Positions 34,006 through 41,146 of a stretch of DNA of 64,000 nucleotides are shown in pieces. The DNA lies in the NCBI GenBank assembly GCA_017480785.1, contig JAFURZ010000002.1, forward strand, positions 112,738 to 176,737. Direction: 5' to 3'. The DNA is from Bacteroidales bacterium (GTDB taxonomy: Bacteria; Bacteroidota; Bacteroidia; Bacteroidales; P3). The notes below the pieces were generated by a model that saw only the letters and a list, made by a program, of their open reading frames with translations, had not been told where the DNA came from and searched no databases. The position numbers and the translations under genes are program-made. Positions within the stretch are counted from its first letter, which is position 1, and each line of letters begins with the position of its first letter.

Positions 34006-34088
34006 TACCCCGGGAGGGACTTGAACCCTCACGCCCTTGCGAGCAGCAGATTTTGAGTCTACCGTGTCTACCATTCCACCACCAGGGC
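34006..34088 (-). tRNA. tRNA-Leu (CAA)
   Basis: An 83-nt cloverleaf with a long variable arm. Acceptor GCCCTGG pairs with CCGGGGT, the anticodon stem GTAGA/TCTGC encloses the loop CTCAAAA with anticodon CAA, and the T-arm reads GAGGGTTCAAGTCCCTC. CCA is not encoded. It has its own consensus promoter (34120-34150) and intrinsic terminator. Confidence 0.93.
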
Positions 34089-34119
34089 TCATCTAGTTTT
34101 CCTCTCTCAAAATCGGGTG

Positions 34120-34150
34120 CAAAAGTACGCACTTTTTCCGACATGGCAAA
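34120..34150 (-). promoter_or_regulatory. Promoter of tRNA-Leu
   Basis: On the minus strand TTTG (complement of 34147-34150), a 19-bp spacer starting CCATGTCGG, TACTTTTG (complement of 34120-34127), then CACC. This is a textbook Bacteroidota promoter, back to back with the prs promoter. Confidence 0.85.
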
Positions 34151-34157
34151 ACTTTTT

Positions 34158-34188
34158 TTTGTAGGTCGTCCGAAAATGTGTATCTTTG
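34158..34188 (+). promoter_or_regulatory. Promoter of prs
   Basis: TTTG at 34158-34161, a 19-bp spacer and TATCTTTG at 34181-34188, giving a leader of about 60 nt before the prs ATG at 34254. Confidence 0.85.
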
Positions 34189-34253
34189 CACTCGAATTAG
34201 GAAGGTAAAAATCAATACTAAAACAATATAAACTACCTTAAATCAACGTTGTA

Positions 34254-35240
34254 ATGAACGACATGCGTTCTGACAAAGTTTTCATTTTTGCCGGCCGTGC
34301 CACCGAGGATCTGGCACGCCGCGTGGCCGAAATCTATGGCATCCCGCTGGGAAATTCGACGGTTTTTCAGTATGCCGACGGTGAATTCCAGCCCTCCTAC
34401 GAGGACACCATCCGCGGAGGTATCGTGTTCATCATCCAAAGCACTATCCCGCCGACGGACAACCTGTTTGAGCTTCTGATGATGATAGACGCCGCCAAGC
34501 GCGCCTCGGCTCAGAAGATTGTCGCCGTGATACCTTATTACGGCTTCGCCCGTCAGGATCGCAAAGACAAACCCCATGTGCCCATTGCCTCAAAGCTCAT
34601 CGCCGACATGCTCAGCGTGGCCGGCGTCGACCGCGTCATCACCATGGACCTCCATGCCGACCAGATACAGGGGTTCTTCAATATCCCCGTCGACCACCTC
34701 TACGGCTCGAGCCTCTTCATGCCCTACATCCGTGAGAAATTCGACATCGACGACGTGATGTTCGCCAGCCCCGACATGGGTGGCAGCAAGCGTGCCGGCA
34801 CATACGCCAAGACCCTCAACAATAGCTTCGTCATCTGCTACAAGCACCGCAACAAGCCCAACGAGATTGGCGAGATGCGCCTCATCGGTGACGTGCAGGA
34901 CAAGCATGTCATCCTGCTGGACGACATTATCGACACCGGCTCGACCATCTGCAAGGCCGCCGGCATCATCAAGCAGAGCGGAGCCAAGAGTGTGCGCGCC
35001 ATGATTACCCATCCTGTGCTCAGCGGCAACGCCATCGAGAAGGTGGAGGCCTCGGACCTGGAAGAGCTCGTGGTGGCCGACACTATCCCCCTGAAGCGCC
35101 AAAGCCCGAAGATTCACGTGCTGAGTTGCGACTGGCTGCTGGCCGAGGCCATCCGCCGTGTGGTCAACTACGAGAGTCTCGACAACCTCTACGAGACCAC
35201 CCTCCACCGCAAGGGTGTCATCAAAAGAATGAACGAATAA
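34254..35240 (+). CDS. prs: Ribose-phosphate pyrophosphokinase
   Basis: Makes PRPP from ribose 5-phosphate and ATP. The 328-residue protein has FIFAGRATEDLARRVAEIYG, YADGEFQPSYEDTIRGGIVF, the PRPP-synthase signature VDRVITMDLHADQIQGFFNI, and the PRPP loop VILLDDIIDTGSTICKAAG. Length and motifs are normal. It is the first gene after a consensus promoter; rplY follows 77 bp downstream across a palindromic AT-rich spacer. Confidence 0.97.
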   Translation: MNDMRSDKVFIFAGRATEDLARRVAEIYGIPLGNSTVFQYADGEFQPSYEDTIRGGIVFIIQSTIPPTDNLFELLMMIDAAKRASAQKIVAVIPYYGFARQDRKDKPHVPIASKLIADMLSVAGVDRVITMDLHADQIQGFFNIPVDHLYGSSLFMPYIREKFDIDDVMFASPDMGGSKRAGTYAKTLNNSFVICYKHRNKPNEIGEMRLIGDVQDKHVILLDDIIDTGSTICKAAGIIKQSGAKSVRAMITHPVLSGNAIEKVEASDLEELVVADTIPLKRQSPKIHVLSCDWLLAEAIRRVVNYESLDNLYETTLHRKGVIKRMNE

Positions 35241-35276
35241 TAGTTATAGGAACTATAGTACCTATAGTAACTATAA
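35240..35276. repeat. Palindromic AT-rich spacer between prs and rplY
   Basis: The core TATAGTxxCTATA recurs three times with overlap: AACTATAGTACC, TATAGTAAC and CTATAATTT, after TTATAGGAACTATA. It can fold into alternative short hairpins. A regulatory or weak-terminator role is possible but unproven. Confidence 0.5.
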
Positions 35277-35317
35277 TTTAGATAAAACATTTTATAAATC
35301 TCAAAAACAAAAAAACA

Positions 35318-35902
35318 ATGAGAGTAGTATCAATGAGCGGTTCTCTCCGCGAGAACGTAGGGAAAAAGGATGCTAAGGCTCTGCGTCGCGACGCCAAAGT
35401 GCCTTGCGTAATGTACGGTAAAGGTGAGCAGATTCTGTTCAGCGTTGACCAGACGGCCTTCCAGCGCGTGCTGTTCAACCCCGAGCCCTGCTATGTGAAA
35501 ATCAGCATCAACGGCACCGACCACATGGCCATGCTGAAAGACATCGACTTCCACCCCGTGACCGAAATCGTCTACCATGCCGACTTCTACGAGCTGACCG
35601 ACGACAAACCCATCGTGATGTCCATCCCCGTCCACACCACCGGCACCAGCAAGGGTGTCATGAAGGGCGGCAAGTTGGCTTACAAGCAGAAACGCCTCAA
35701 CTGCAAGGCTCTGCCCGCCAACATGCCCAGCGAGGTGCTCCTCGACATCACCAACCTCGATGTCAACCAGCGCATCCGTGTGCAGGACATCGCCACCGAG
35801 AACTACTGCATCCTCAACCCGAAGAGCAGTGAGGTGGTCAACGTCCTCAGTACCCGTGCCAGCGCCACTGCCGGCGACGGCGAAGAGGCTGCCGCCGAGT
35901 AA
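35318..35902 (+). CDS. rplY: 50S ribosomal protein L25 (Ctc/TL5 type)
   Basis: Binds 5S rRNA. The 194-residue protein has the N-terminal L25 domain (SGSLRENVGKKDAKALRRDAKVPCVMYGKGEQILFSVDQ) and the C-terminal TL5 extension (IPVHTTGTSKGVMKGGKLAYKQKRLNCKALPANMP, then DVNQRIRVQDI), ending in an acidic EEAAAE tail. The first ATG (35318) gives MRVVSMSGSLREN; the internal Met at residue 6 is an alternative start. It ends in a bidirectional terminator at 35930-35953. Confidence 0.95.
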   Translation: MRVVSMSGSLRENVGKKDAKALRRDAKVPCVMYGKGEQILFSVDQTAFQRVLFNPEPCYVKISINGTDHMAMLKDIDFHPVTEIVYHADFYELTDDKPIVMSIPVHTTGTSKGVMKGGKLAYKQKRLNCKALPANMPSEVLLDITNLDVNQRIRVQDIATENYCILNPKSSEVVNVLSTRASATAGDGEEAAAE

Positions 35903-35929
35903 AAGGCAGTTCGAGCTCTACAAACGAAA

Positions 35930-35953
35930 AGAGGCAACCATACGGTTGCCTCT
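35930..35953. terminator. Bidirectional terminator between rplY and tRNA-Ser
   Basis: Arms AGAGGCAACC and GGTTGCCTCT with an ATAC loop. On the plus strand it is followed by TCTTCTTGTATTTT, and on the minus strand by TTTCG, so it can serve both convergent units. Confidence 0.75.
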
Positions 35954-35972
35954 CTTCTTGTATTTTCAATCC

Positions 35973-36062
35973 TGGCGGAGAGACAGGGATTCGAACCCTG
36001 GGACCAGCAAGCTGGTCAACGGTTTTCGAGACCGCCCCGATCGACCACTCCGGCATCTCTCC
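35973..36062 (-). tRNA. tRNA-Ser (CGA)
   Basis: A 90-nt tRNA including an encoded CCA. Acceptor GGAGAGA pairs with TCTCTCC, a GCGGT stem and loop CTCGAAA hold anticodon CGA, a long variable arm (TTGACCAGCTTGCTGGTC) is typical of Ser, and the T-arm reads CAGGGTTCGAATCCCTG. Confidence 0.93.
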
Positions 36063-36127
36063 AGTCGTTGCTTTCCTTTTTTGAACGGGTAGCTCCACAA
36101 GGGAGGCTCGCCGTTAAAAAGCGGGTG

Positions 36128-36159
36128 CAAAAGTACTACTTTTTCGCGATATGGCCAAA
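36128..36159 (-). promoter_or_regulatory. Promoter of tRNA-Ser
   Basis: On the minus strand TTTG (complement of 36156-36159), a 20-bp spacer beginning GCCATATCG, and TACTTTTG (complement of 36128-36135) followed by CACCC. It sits immediately past the rnz stop. Confidence 0.8.
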
Positions 36160-36160
36160 T

Positions 36161-36991
36161 TTATTTTTCATCTGCCGAAAGGTCAATCGGTTGTGTCGGG
36201 GTGTGACTGATGGGGAGGCGCATGTTGTCGGCAGCCAGGACGCTGTTTGGGAACTCGGCGCGTGCTTGTCCGATGATGGGCTCGTCCTCGCGGAAGCGGG
36301 CGCTGATGTGGGTCAGCAGCAGCTGCTTGACGTCGGCCAGCCGTGCCAGGCGGCCGGCTTGGCCGGCGGTGAGGTGCTTGCGCTCGGTGGCGAGGCGCTC
36401 GTATTCGTTGCTGAAGGTGCACTCGAGGCAGAGCAGGTCGACGCCCCGCACGTGCTCCACCAGCCGCTCGTCGTAGGCCGTGTCACAGCAGTAGGCGTAG
36501 GTGAGCGGCTCGGTGGCGTTGCGCGGCCGCTCCGCGATGCGGAAGCCGTAGTCGGGCACCGAATGGTCCAGTGGAAAGGCGTCGATGGTGCAGCGATGGT
36601 TCTCGAAGATACGCTGTTCGCCCTCGCTGAAATCCATCTCACACCATTCGATGGGGAAGCCCACGTGGTTGCCCGTGAGCTCGAAGGTGGTCTCTATCAC
36701 CTGCCGTGCCCCTTGGGGAGCGGCGATGAAGACGGGCTCGGTGCGGCCGCAAAGGTGCATGGTGCTCAGCAGGCCCGGCAGGCCGAAGAAGTGGTCGCCG
36801 TGGAGGTGCGAGATGACGATGGTGGATATCGACTGCAGCTTCAGGTGGTTGTAGCGGATGCGGTCCTGGGTGGCCTCGGCACAGTCAATGAGCAGTTTGA
36901 AGCCACCGATGTTGAGCACCTGTGCCGAGCAGCGCCGTGCGCCGATGGGCAGGGCGGCTCCCGAGCCTAGTATGGTGAGGAACATGTTCAT
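36161..36991 (-). CDS. rnz: Ribonuclease Z
   Basis: The tRNA 3'-processing endonuclease of the metallo-beta-lactamase fold. The protein (276 residues from this start) has the zinc motif STIVISHLHGDHFFGLPGLL, DHSVPDYGFRIAER (a third ligand His), CCDTAYDE and the final LLTHISARF. The N-terminus FLTILGSGAALPIGARRCSAQ is conserved. Starting at the second Met (MFLTIL) would be closer to the family start. It lies directly downstream of the SSS symporter gene across a heptamer array, and abuts the tRNA-Ser promoter. Confidence 0.94.
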   Translation of the reverse strand: MNMFLTILGSGAALPIGARRCSAQVLNIGGFKLLIDCAEATQDRIRYNHLKLQSISTIVISHLHGDHFFGLPGLLSTMHLCGRTEPVFIAAPQGARQVIETTFELTGNHVGFPIEWCEMDFSEGEQRIFENHRCTIDAFPLDHSVPDYGFRIAERPRNATEPLTYAYCCDTAYDERLVEHVRGVDLLCLECTFSNEYERLATERKHLTAGQAGRLARLADVKQLLLTHISARFREDEPIIGQARAEFPNSVLAADNMRLPISHTPTQPIDLSADEK

Positions 36992-37012
36992 GTGTTCAGT
37001 GTTTGGTGTTTA
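36992..37012. repeat. Heptamer array (GTGTTTA type) at the rnz/symporter junction
   Basis: Units GTGTTCA, GTGTTTG, GTGTTTA. The symporter stop (36996-36998) lies inside, so its last residues (LNTKH) are repeat-encoded. Confidence 0.7.
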
Positions 37013-38489
37013 GTGAGGAGAGCCACAGCAGGGCGAAGGTGATGAGGCCGTTGAGGAGCAGCAGCTCGAAGCCGAAGCGGTAGCCGAACCACTGGAAGGA
37101 GTGTAGCTTGAGGACGTAGCAGATGACCGGCGAGGCGACGGCGATGAAGGGCACCCAGCGGTCGCGTGCCTTGCGCCGCGTGAAGAGGCCGAAGGCATAG
37201 AGTCCCAGCAGGGGGCCGTAGGTGAAGCCTGCCACGTCGAACAGCGTGTCGATGAGCGACTGGCGGTGGAAGGGGCGGAAGGCGATAATCACCAGCAGGT
37301 AGAGCAGGGCGAAGCCTATGTGCACCAGGCGGCGCACCTGTAGCTCCGACAGTCTGGATTTTCTAGATGCTCTAGATGGTCTAGAGGAACTGGACTCCCC
37401 GAACCCCAGGAAGTCGTAGCAGAAGGTGGTGGTGAGGGCGGTGAGGGTGCCGTCGGCGCTGCTGTAGCCCGCCGCCACCATGCCCAGCACGAAGCACACG
37501 GCCGTGAAGCCGCTCAGCGAGAAGGCCACCGACGGGAATATCTTGTCGGGCACCACGGCCCCCGCCTCGTTCACGGGCAGCGCGAAGCCGGTCTGCGCCG
37601 CGTAGGCCAGCAGGGCGGCGCCGAGGCTGAGGAAGAGGATGTTCACCACGATGAAAAGCAGCGACGAGGTCATCACATTCTTCTGTGCATCGCGCAGCGA
37701 CTTGCAGGTGAGGTTCTTCTGCATCATGTCCTGGTCGAGTCCCGTCATGGTGATGGTGATGAACATGCCGGCCACCACCTGCTTCACCCAGAACTTGGGG
37801 GCCGACGGGTCGGTCTCGAACATGCGGGTATAGCCTTTGTCGGCCGAGACCTTGAGCAGCTCGCCGAGACCCATATCCAGGTTGTTCAGTATGGCCACCA
37901 CCGTGGCTATGGCGGCCAGCAGCAGGAAGGTGGTCTGCAACATGTCGGTCCACACCACCGTCTTGATGCCGCTGCGGAAGGTGTATAATAATATGATGGC
38001 TATAAACACCACCGCCGGCACCCAGAAGGGGATGCCCCAGGCGCGGAAGACGAATTCGTAGAGCACAAAGACGACGAGATACATCCTCAGCGCCGACCCG
38101 AGCAGGCGGCTCAGGATGAAGAACAGGGCGCCGGTCTTCTCGCTGCGCAGGCCGAAGCGCTGGTCGAGGTAGGTGTAGATGGAGGTCAGGTTGAGGCGGT
38201 AGTAGAGCGGCAGCAGCACCAGCGCGATGACGGCGTAGCCCAGCACGTAGCCGAACACCAGGGGCATATAGGTCCAATCGCCCGCATACACGCCCCCCGG
38301 CACCGACATGAAGGTCACGCCGCTGAGCGACGCCCCAATCATGCCGTAGGCCACCACGGGCCACGGCGACCGCCGGCCGGCGCGGAAGAAAGCCTCGTTG
38401 CCCTTGGCTCCGCGGCGTCCCGTGAGCCACATGACGAAAAACAATAGTGCCGTATATAGTGCAAAGCACACTAAGATAGTTAGTTCCAT
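36996..38489 (-). CDS. Sodium:solute symporter (SSS family)
   Basis: A 497-residue inner-membrane transporter with about 13 helices, beginning MELTILVCFALYTALLFFVM. Family features include FRAGRRSPWPVVAYGMIGASLSGVTFMSVPG, RLLGSALRMYLVVFVLYEFVF and GLDQDMMQKNLTCKSLRDAQKNV. The substrate cannot be read from sequence. A cytoplasmic loop reads ESSSSRPSRASRKSRLSELQ and is encoded by a 9-bp tandem (CTAGATGCT, CTAGATGGT, CTAGAGGAA near 37367-37393), an in-frame expansion. The ATG at 38489 was chosen because the longer frame passes through the likely -7 box (complement of 38515-38522). Confidence 0.9.
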   Translation of the reverse strand: MELTILVCFALYTALLFFVMWLTGRRGAKGNEAFFRAGRRSPWPVVAYGMIGASLSGVTFMSVPGGVYAGDWTYMPLVFGYVLGYAVIALVLLPLYYRLNLTSIYTYLDQRFGLRSEKTGALFFILSRLLGSALRMYLVVFVLYEFVFRAWGIPFWVPAVVFIAIILLYTFRSGIKTVVWTDMLQTTFLLLAAIATVVAILNNLDMGLGELLKVSADKGYTRMFETDPSAPKFWVKQVVAGMFITITMTGLDQDMMQKNLTCKSLRDAQKNVMTSSLLFIVVNILFLSLGAALLAYAAQTGFALPVNEAGAVVPDKIFPSVAFSLSGFTAVCFVLGMVAAGYSSADGTLTALTTTFCYDFLGFGESSSSRPSRASRKSRLSELQVRRLVHIGFALLYLLVIIAFRPFHRQSLIDTLFDVAGFTYGPLLGLYAFGLFTRRKARDRWVPFIAVASPVICYVLKLHSFQWFGYRFGFELLLLNGLITFALLWLSSLNTKH

Positions 38490-38609
38490 TGGTCGAGCGG
38501 TTTCTTTGTTCCCTGCAAAGATACGAATAAAAAAAGAATATGGACTGCCTGGAAAATCGAAATCCCTAACGTGCTCTCTCCCGGTAATTTCTGCTCCTGG
38601 TCTATTGTT

Positions 38610-38646
38610 GTTCTTTTCCTGTTCTTTTACTTTTCTAAAAGAACAG
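38610..38646. repeat. 11-bp array with fold-back
   Basis: Units GTTCTTTTCCT and GTTCTTTTACT (38610-38631), then an inverted unit TAAAAGAACAG (38636-38646). The hairpin arms CTGTTCTTTTA and TAAAAGAACAG are perfect. It has the same unit as the arrays at 1.5, 20.4 and 60.1 kb. Confidence 0.85.
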
Positions 38647-38742
38647 CAAGTCATCACGCTGACAATCAATGAACAATACCCTGCCGCCTACGGTTGATGT
38701 GGCGTTGTAGTGAGGTCCACCCCTCCGAGGAGGGGCGGGGAC

Positions 38743-38816
38743 AGCCTCGAAGAGGCTGAATTTCAATAACCCCACACGGCAGTGTGGGGTTATTGAGATT
38801 GAGCCTCTTCGAGGCT
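38743..38816. repeat. Long fold-back repeat (35-bp arms)
   Basis: Arms 38743-38777 and 38782-38816 around GGCA, with two mismatches. The outer part AGCCTCGAAGAGGCT is itself palindromic and the inner part is ATAACCCCACAC. Three hairpins can form. It resembles the REP-like elements scattered through Bacteroidota intergenic DNA. Confidence 0.8.
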
Positions 38817-38875
38817 CGTGTCTGCTGAGCCGATGTTATTTTTGACGCGTATGCCCTGCCGGAAGAGAAATTAAA

Positions 38876-38907
38876 TTTGGCCGAAATGCAGAAATAGCGT
38901 ATCTTTG
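38876..38907 (+). promoter_or_regulatory. Promoter of the 6S-like RNA
   Basis: TTTG at 38876-38879, a 20-bp spacer and TATCTTTG at 38900-38907. No protein start lies within 280 bp downstream, consistent with a non-coding transcript. Confidence 0.75.
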
Positions 38908-38913
38908 TATCGT

Positions 38914-39151
38914 AAAAGAAAGAACTGATAGATGTACAAAACACTGAATAATAAAGGAAAATAATAAAGTAAAAGAATAAAAAAACATTGCATTTGCTGT
39001 TTGTTCGGACATTCTGAAACCTAGGAAATTTCTGAAGACGTTATACCTCGAACAAGTAGGAGATGTCTGCGTCATACGTGGACTCTGCTTGTCTGATATA
39101 ACGGGTTTACCTAGGACCTCAGAATGTGGATAAGTCAAGTCCACATTTTTT
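38914..39151 (+). ncRNA. ssrS: 6S RNA, Bacteroidales type (probable)
   Basis: 6S RNA mimics an open promoter and sequesters RNA polymerase holoenzyme. After a consensus promoter the transcript can form a closing stem ACATTCTGA (39009-39017) with TCAGAATGT (39119-39127), then CCTAGG (39020-39025) with CCTAGG (39110-39115). A large, poorly paired centre follows, with a terminal arm whose ends ACAAG…CTTGT enclose about 30 nt. This closed stem, bubble and apical arm is the 6S layout, and it matches my memory of the Bacteroidales-1/6S motif. A terminator TGTGGA…TCCACA plus TTTTTT ends it at 39151. The exact 5' end is estimated from the promoter. Confidence 0.6.
39125..39151 (+). terminator. Intrinsic terminator of the 6S-like RNA
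   Basis: TGTGGA and TCCACA enclose a 9-nt loop and are followed by six Ts. Confidence 0.75.
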
Positions 39152-39208
39152 GTTCCCAGGTACCCCCCGACAGCGGACAGGCGGCCGATGCACCAGAGTC
39201 GACACGCT

Positions 39209-39421
39209 ATGCCTCAGACAATCAATATCGGTCAACTGATTAGGGACGAACTCCGTCGCCAAAACCGCACCAACCACTGGCTCGCCGAGCAGCTGGGGGT
39301 CAATGCGCGCACTGTGAACAAGATATTCCAGAAGAGCGTGATGGATACGCAACAGTTGATGGCTATCTCCCAAATACTTCATACAGACTTCTTTGCATAC
39401 TATTCCGAGGCGCTTGCATGA
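39209..39421 (+). CDS. Small XRE-type helix-turn-helix protein
   Basis: A 70-residue protein, MPQTINIGQLIRDELRRQNR, with an HTH: TNHWLAEQLGVNARTVNKIF followed by QKSVMDTQQLMAISQILHTDFFAYYSE. The pattern (two helices with LAEQLG and TVNKIF) is that of Cro/CI-type regulators. An upstream ATG at 39188 would add seven residues. The stop is followed at once by two tandem palindromes (39423-39455) upstream of the next promoter, so this protein may bind there. No partner toxin gene is seen. Confidence 0.75.
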   Translation: MPQTINIGQLIRDELRRQNRTNHWLAEQLGVNARTVNKIFQKSVMDTQQLMAISQILHTDFFAYYSEALA

Positions 39422-39422
39422 C

Positions 39423-39455
39423 TGCCCATTTTGGGCAATTGCCCATATTGGGCAA
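39423..39455. promoter_or_regulatory. Two tandem operator-like palindromes
   Basis: TGCCCA-TTT-TGGGCA (39423-39437) and TTGCCCA-TAT-TGGGCAA (39439-39455). Their centres are 17 bp apart. They lie between the HTH gene and the promoter of the following envelope genes. Confidence 0.6.
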
Positions 39456-39457
39456 TG

Positions 39458-39485
39458 TTTGACTCTATATTCTTTTGTACCTTTG
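39458..39485 (+). promoter_or_regulatory. Promoter for the envelope-protein operon
   Basis: TTTG (39458-39461), a 16-bp spacer and TACCTTTG (39478-39485), then CACCC. The spacer is shorter than usual. It abuts the palindromes at 39423-39455. Confidence 0.55.
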
Positions 39486-39523
39486 CACCCAGATTTGATT
39501 ATCAACTTTAAACATATATTTTT

Positions 39524-40519
39524 ATGCAAAGAAAGAATACCGTTTTATGGATTGCCTTGCCTGTGTTGGCATTGCTGGCTGCGGGATGCACCGGCGCGCA
39601 AATCGACTTCACGCGCAGCTATGTGCCCGAGGAAGGAGGCATCAACTTTATGAAGGTGACCGACGAGACGCAGGAGAGCCTCTCGACACCCAGCGTGACG
39701 CGCACCGCCGGCCGCATGACCTGGTGGGTCAACCCGATTTTCGCCATCAACCACGACGGCACGAGCATCGCCTACAACACCTTCAAGAACGACAAGCGCA
39801 ATATCTTCGTCCGCTCGCTCGACGTGCGTGCCGCCTCCACCCAGCGCACCTTCCGCACCCTGGTGAACGACGTGTGCTTCTCGGCCGACGGCAAGATGCT
39901 GTGCTTCAGTGAAATCGTGGGCAACTACAGCCGCCTCTGCCTGACCGATGCCGCACAGGGCACGGTGGTGCAGCAGGTGTCGCCCATCAACACGCGCGAT
40001 TACGGTCCCCGCTACTCGGTCGACGGCAAGCGCATCTTCTTCTCGCGCGCCGACGGGGCCAACTACTCCATCTGGAGCTATGAGCTGGCCACCGGCTCCT
40101 TCTCCAACTATTGCTACGGCCTCAACCCCATGCCTATCAGCGAGGAGGAGTTCCTCTGCACCCGAATGAACAGCGAGCGCAACTACGAGGTGTGGCGCAT
40201 CAACTTTGTCAAAGGGTCGGAGAGCCTCGTGCTGAGTCAGGACGACCGCTCGTTCACCACCGCGTCGCTCTCGCCCGACGGCAAATGGATTGTCTGCGTG
40301 AGCAACACCCCCAGCACCGACCAGCCCGGGAGCCGCGAGAACCTTGACATCTACGCCGTGCGTCCCGACGGCTCGCGCCTCACCCAGCTCACCTACCACC
40401 AGGGCGACGACTGCTCGCCCGTGTGGAGCCCCGACGGACAGTACATCTACTTCCTCTCGCAGCGCGGCACCGAGAAGGGCGAATACAACATCTGGCGTAT
40501 GAATTTTAATCTCCAATAA
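39524..40519 (+). CDS. TolB-like beta-propeller lipoprotein
   Basis: A 331-residue protein with a lipoprotein signal: WIALPVLALLAAGC, Cys at residue 22. The rest is a propeller built of PD40/TolB-type blades: HDGTSIAYNTFKNDKRNIFV, SADGKMLCFSEI, RYSVDGKRIFFSRADGANYSIW, SPDGKWIVCVSNTP, VWSPDGQYIYFLSQRGTEKGEYNIW. It should be anchored in the outer or inner membrane facing the periplasm. It is too short for TolB itself and has no tol neighbours. It lies 3 bp before the next gene. Confidence 0.85.
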   Translation: MQRKNTVLWIALPVLALLAAGCTGAQIDFTRSYVPEEGGINFMKVTDETQESLSTPSVTRTAGRMTWWVNPIFAINHDGTSIAYNTFKNDKRNIFVRSLDVRAASTQRTFRTLVNDVCFSADGKMLCFSEIVGNYSRLCLTDAAQGTVVQQVSPINTRDYGPRYSVDGKRIFFSRADGANYSIWSYELATGSFSNYCYGLNPMPISEEEFLCTRMNSERNYEVWRINFVKGSESLVLSQDDRSFTTASLSPDGKWIVCVSNTPSTDQPGSRENLDIYAVRPDGSRLTQLTYHQGDDCSPVWSPDGQYIYFLSQRGTEKGEYNIWRMNFNLQ

Positions 40520-40522
40520 GTT

Positions 40523-41128
40523 ATGAAAAGAATCATTACTCTTGTCTTGGCAATCATGTGCCTTGCGACGGCAGGCACGACACAGGCGCAGATAGTGGGC
40601 GCCAACACACAGCGCGAATCGCTCATCAAGCCGAAGAAACAGCTGCCCGAATACCGACCCACCGGCGGACTGGTACAACTCGAGCTGGGCAATCCTACCG
40701 GCCTGGTGGTGGGCTCGCAGGTTTCGTCCAGCTTCATGGTGGGCGGCGGCATCGGCATCATGGGCTGTGCCTTCGGAAACGACTGGGATCACGGCGACTG
40801 GGTGGCCCCTGTTTTCGTCGAGATGCGCCTCAGCACTCCGAAATATAATTTTGCCGTCTTCGCCGACCTCAGGCTCGGTGTCGATATCCAGGGCGATTAC
40901 GATGAATACTACTTCTATGCCGACAGCAAGTGGAAGCGCTACCCCCACGCCTCGCTCCAGCTGGGCATCATGTGGCGCGACCTCAGCATTGGTATCGGCC
41001 CCTTCTTCTTCTTTGATGAAAAGAACTACGTGTATTCGGACTACTATAAATCGGGTCTCAACTGGGACCTCAGTTTCTCAATCAGCTATCGCATCACTTT
41101 CGATGCCATCAAGCGGGTACTGTTATAA
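40523..41128 (+). CDS. Putative outer-membrane beta-barrel protein
   Basis: A 201-residue protein with a signal peptide (MKRIITLVLAIMCLATAGTTQAQ). The mature chain has short, glycine-rich amphipathic strands (GLVQLELGNPTGLVVGSQ, FMVGGGIGIMGC, FAVFADLRLGVDI, ASLQLGIMWRDLSIGIGPFFFF, LNWDLSFSISYRITFDAI), as in small eight-stranded outer-membrane barrels. No ligand site is recognised. It lies between the propeller lipoprotein (3 bp) and the following lipoprotein (18 bp), probably in one operon. Confidence 0.75.
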   Translation: MKRIITLVLAIMCLATAGTTQAQIVGANTQRESLIKPKKQLPEYRPTGGLVQLELGNPTGLVVGSQVSSSFMVGGGIGIMGCAFGNDWDHGDWVAPVFVEMRLSTPKYNFAVFADLRLGVDIQGDYDEYYFYADSKWKRYPHASLQLGIMWRDLSIGIGPFFFFDEKNYVYSDYYKSGLNWDLSFSISYRITFDAIKRVLL

Positions 41129-41146
41129 AATAAAGGAGACAGCGTT

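Larger units (their letters stand above)
38490..38875. other. Intergenic repeat region between the symporter and 6S RNA
   Basis: Holds a minus-strand TATCTTTG box for the symporter (38515-38522), an 11-bp array (38610-38646) and a long fold-back repeat (38743-38816, preceded by CCCCTCCGAGGAGGGG). No gene is supported. Confidence 0.6.

Noticed and set aside
36161-38489. Frameshift in the symporter at the CTAGATG repeat
   Set aside because: The frame stays open and conserved on both sides; the repeat is an in-frame loop expansion.
38666-38944. 92-codon minus-strand frame
   Set aside because: Runs through the fold-back repeat at 38743-38816 and the 6S promoter; repeat-derived translation.
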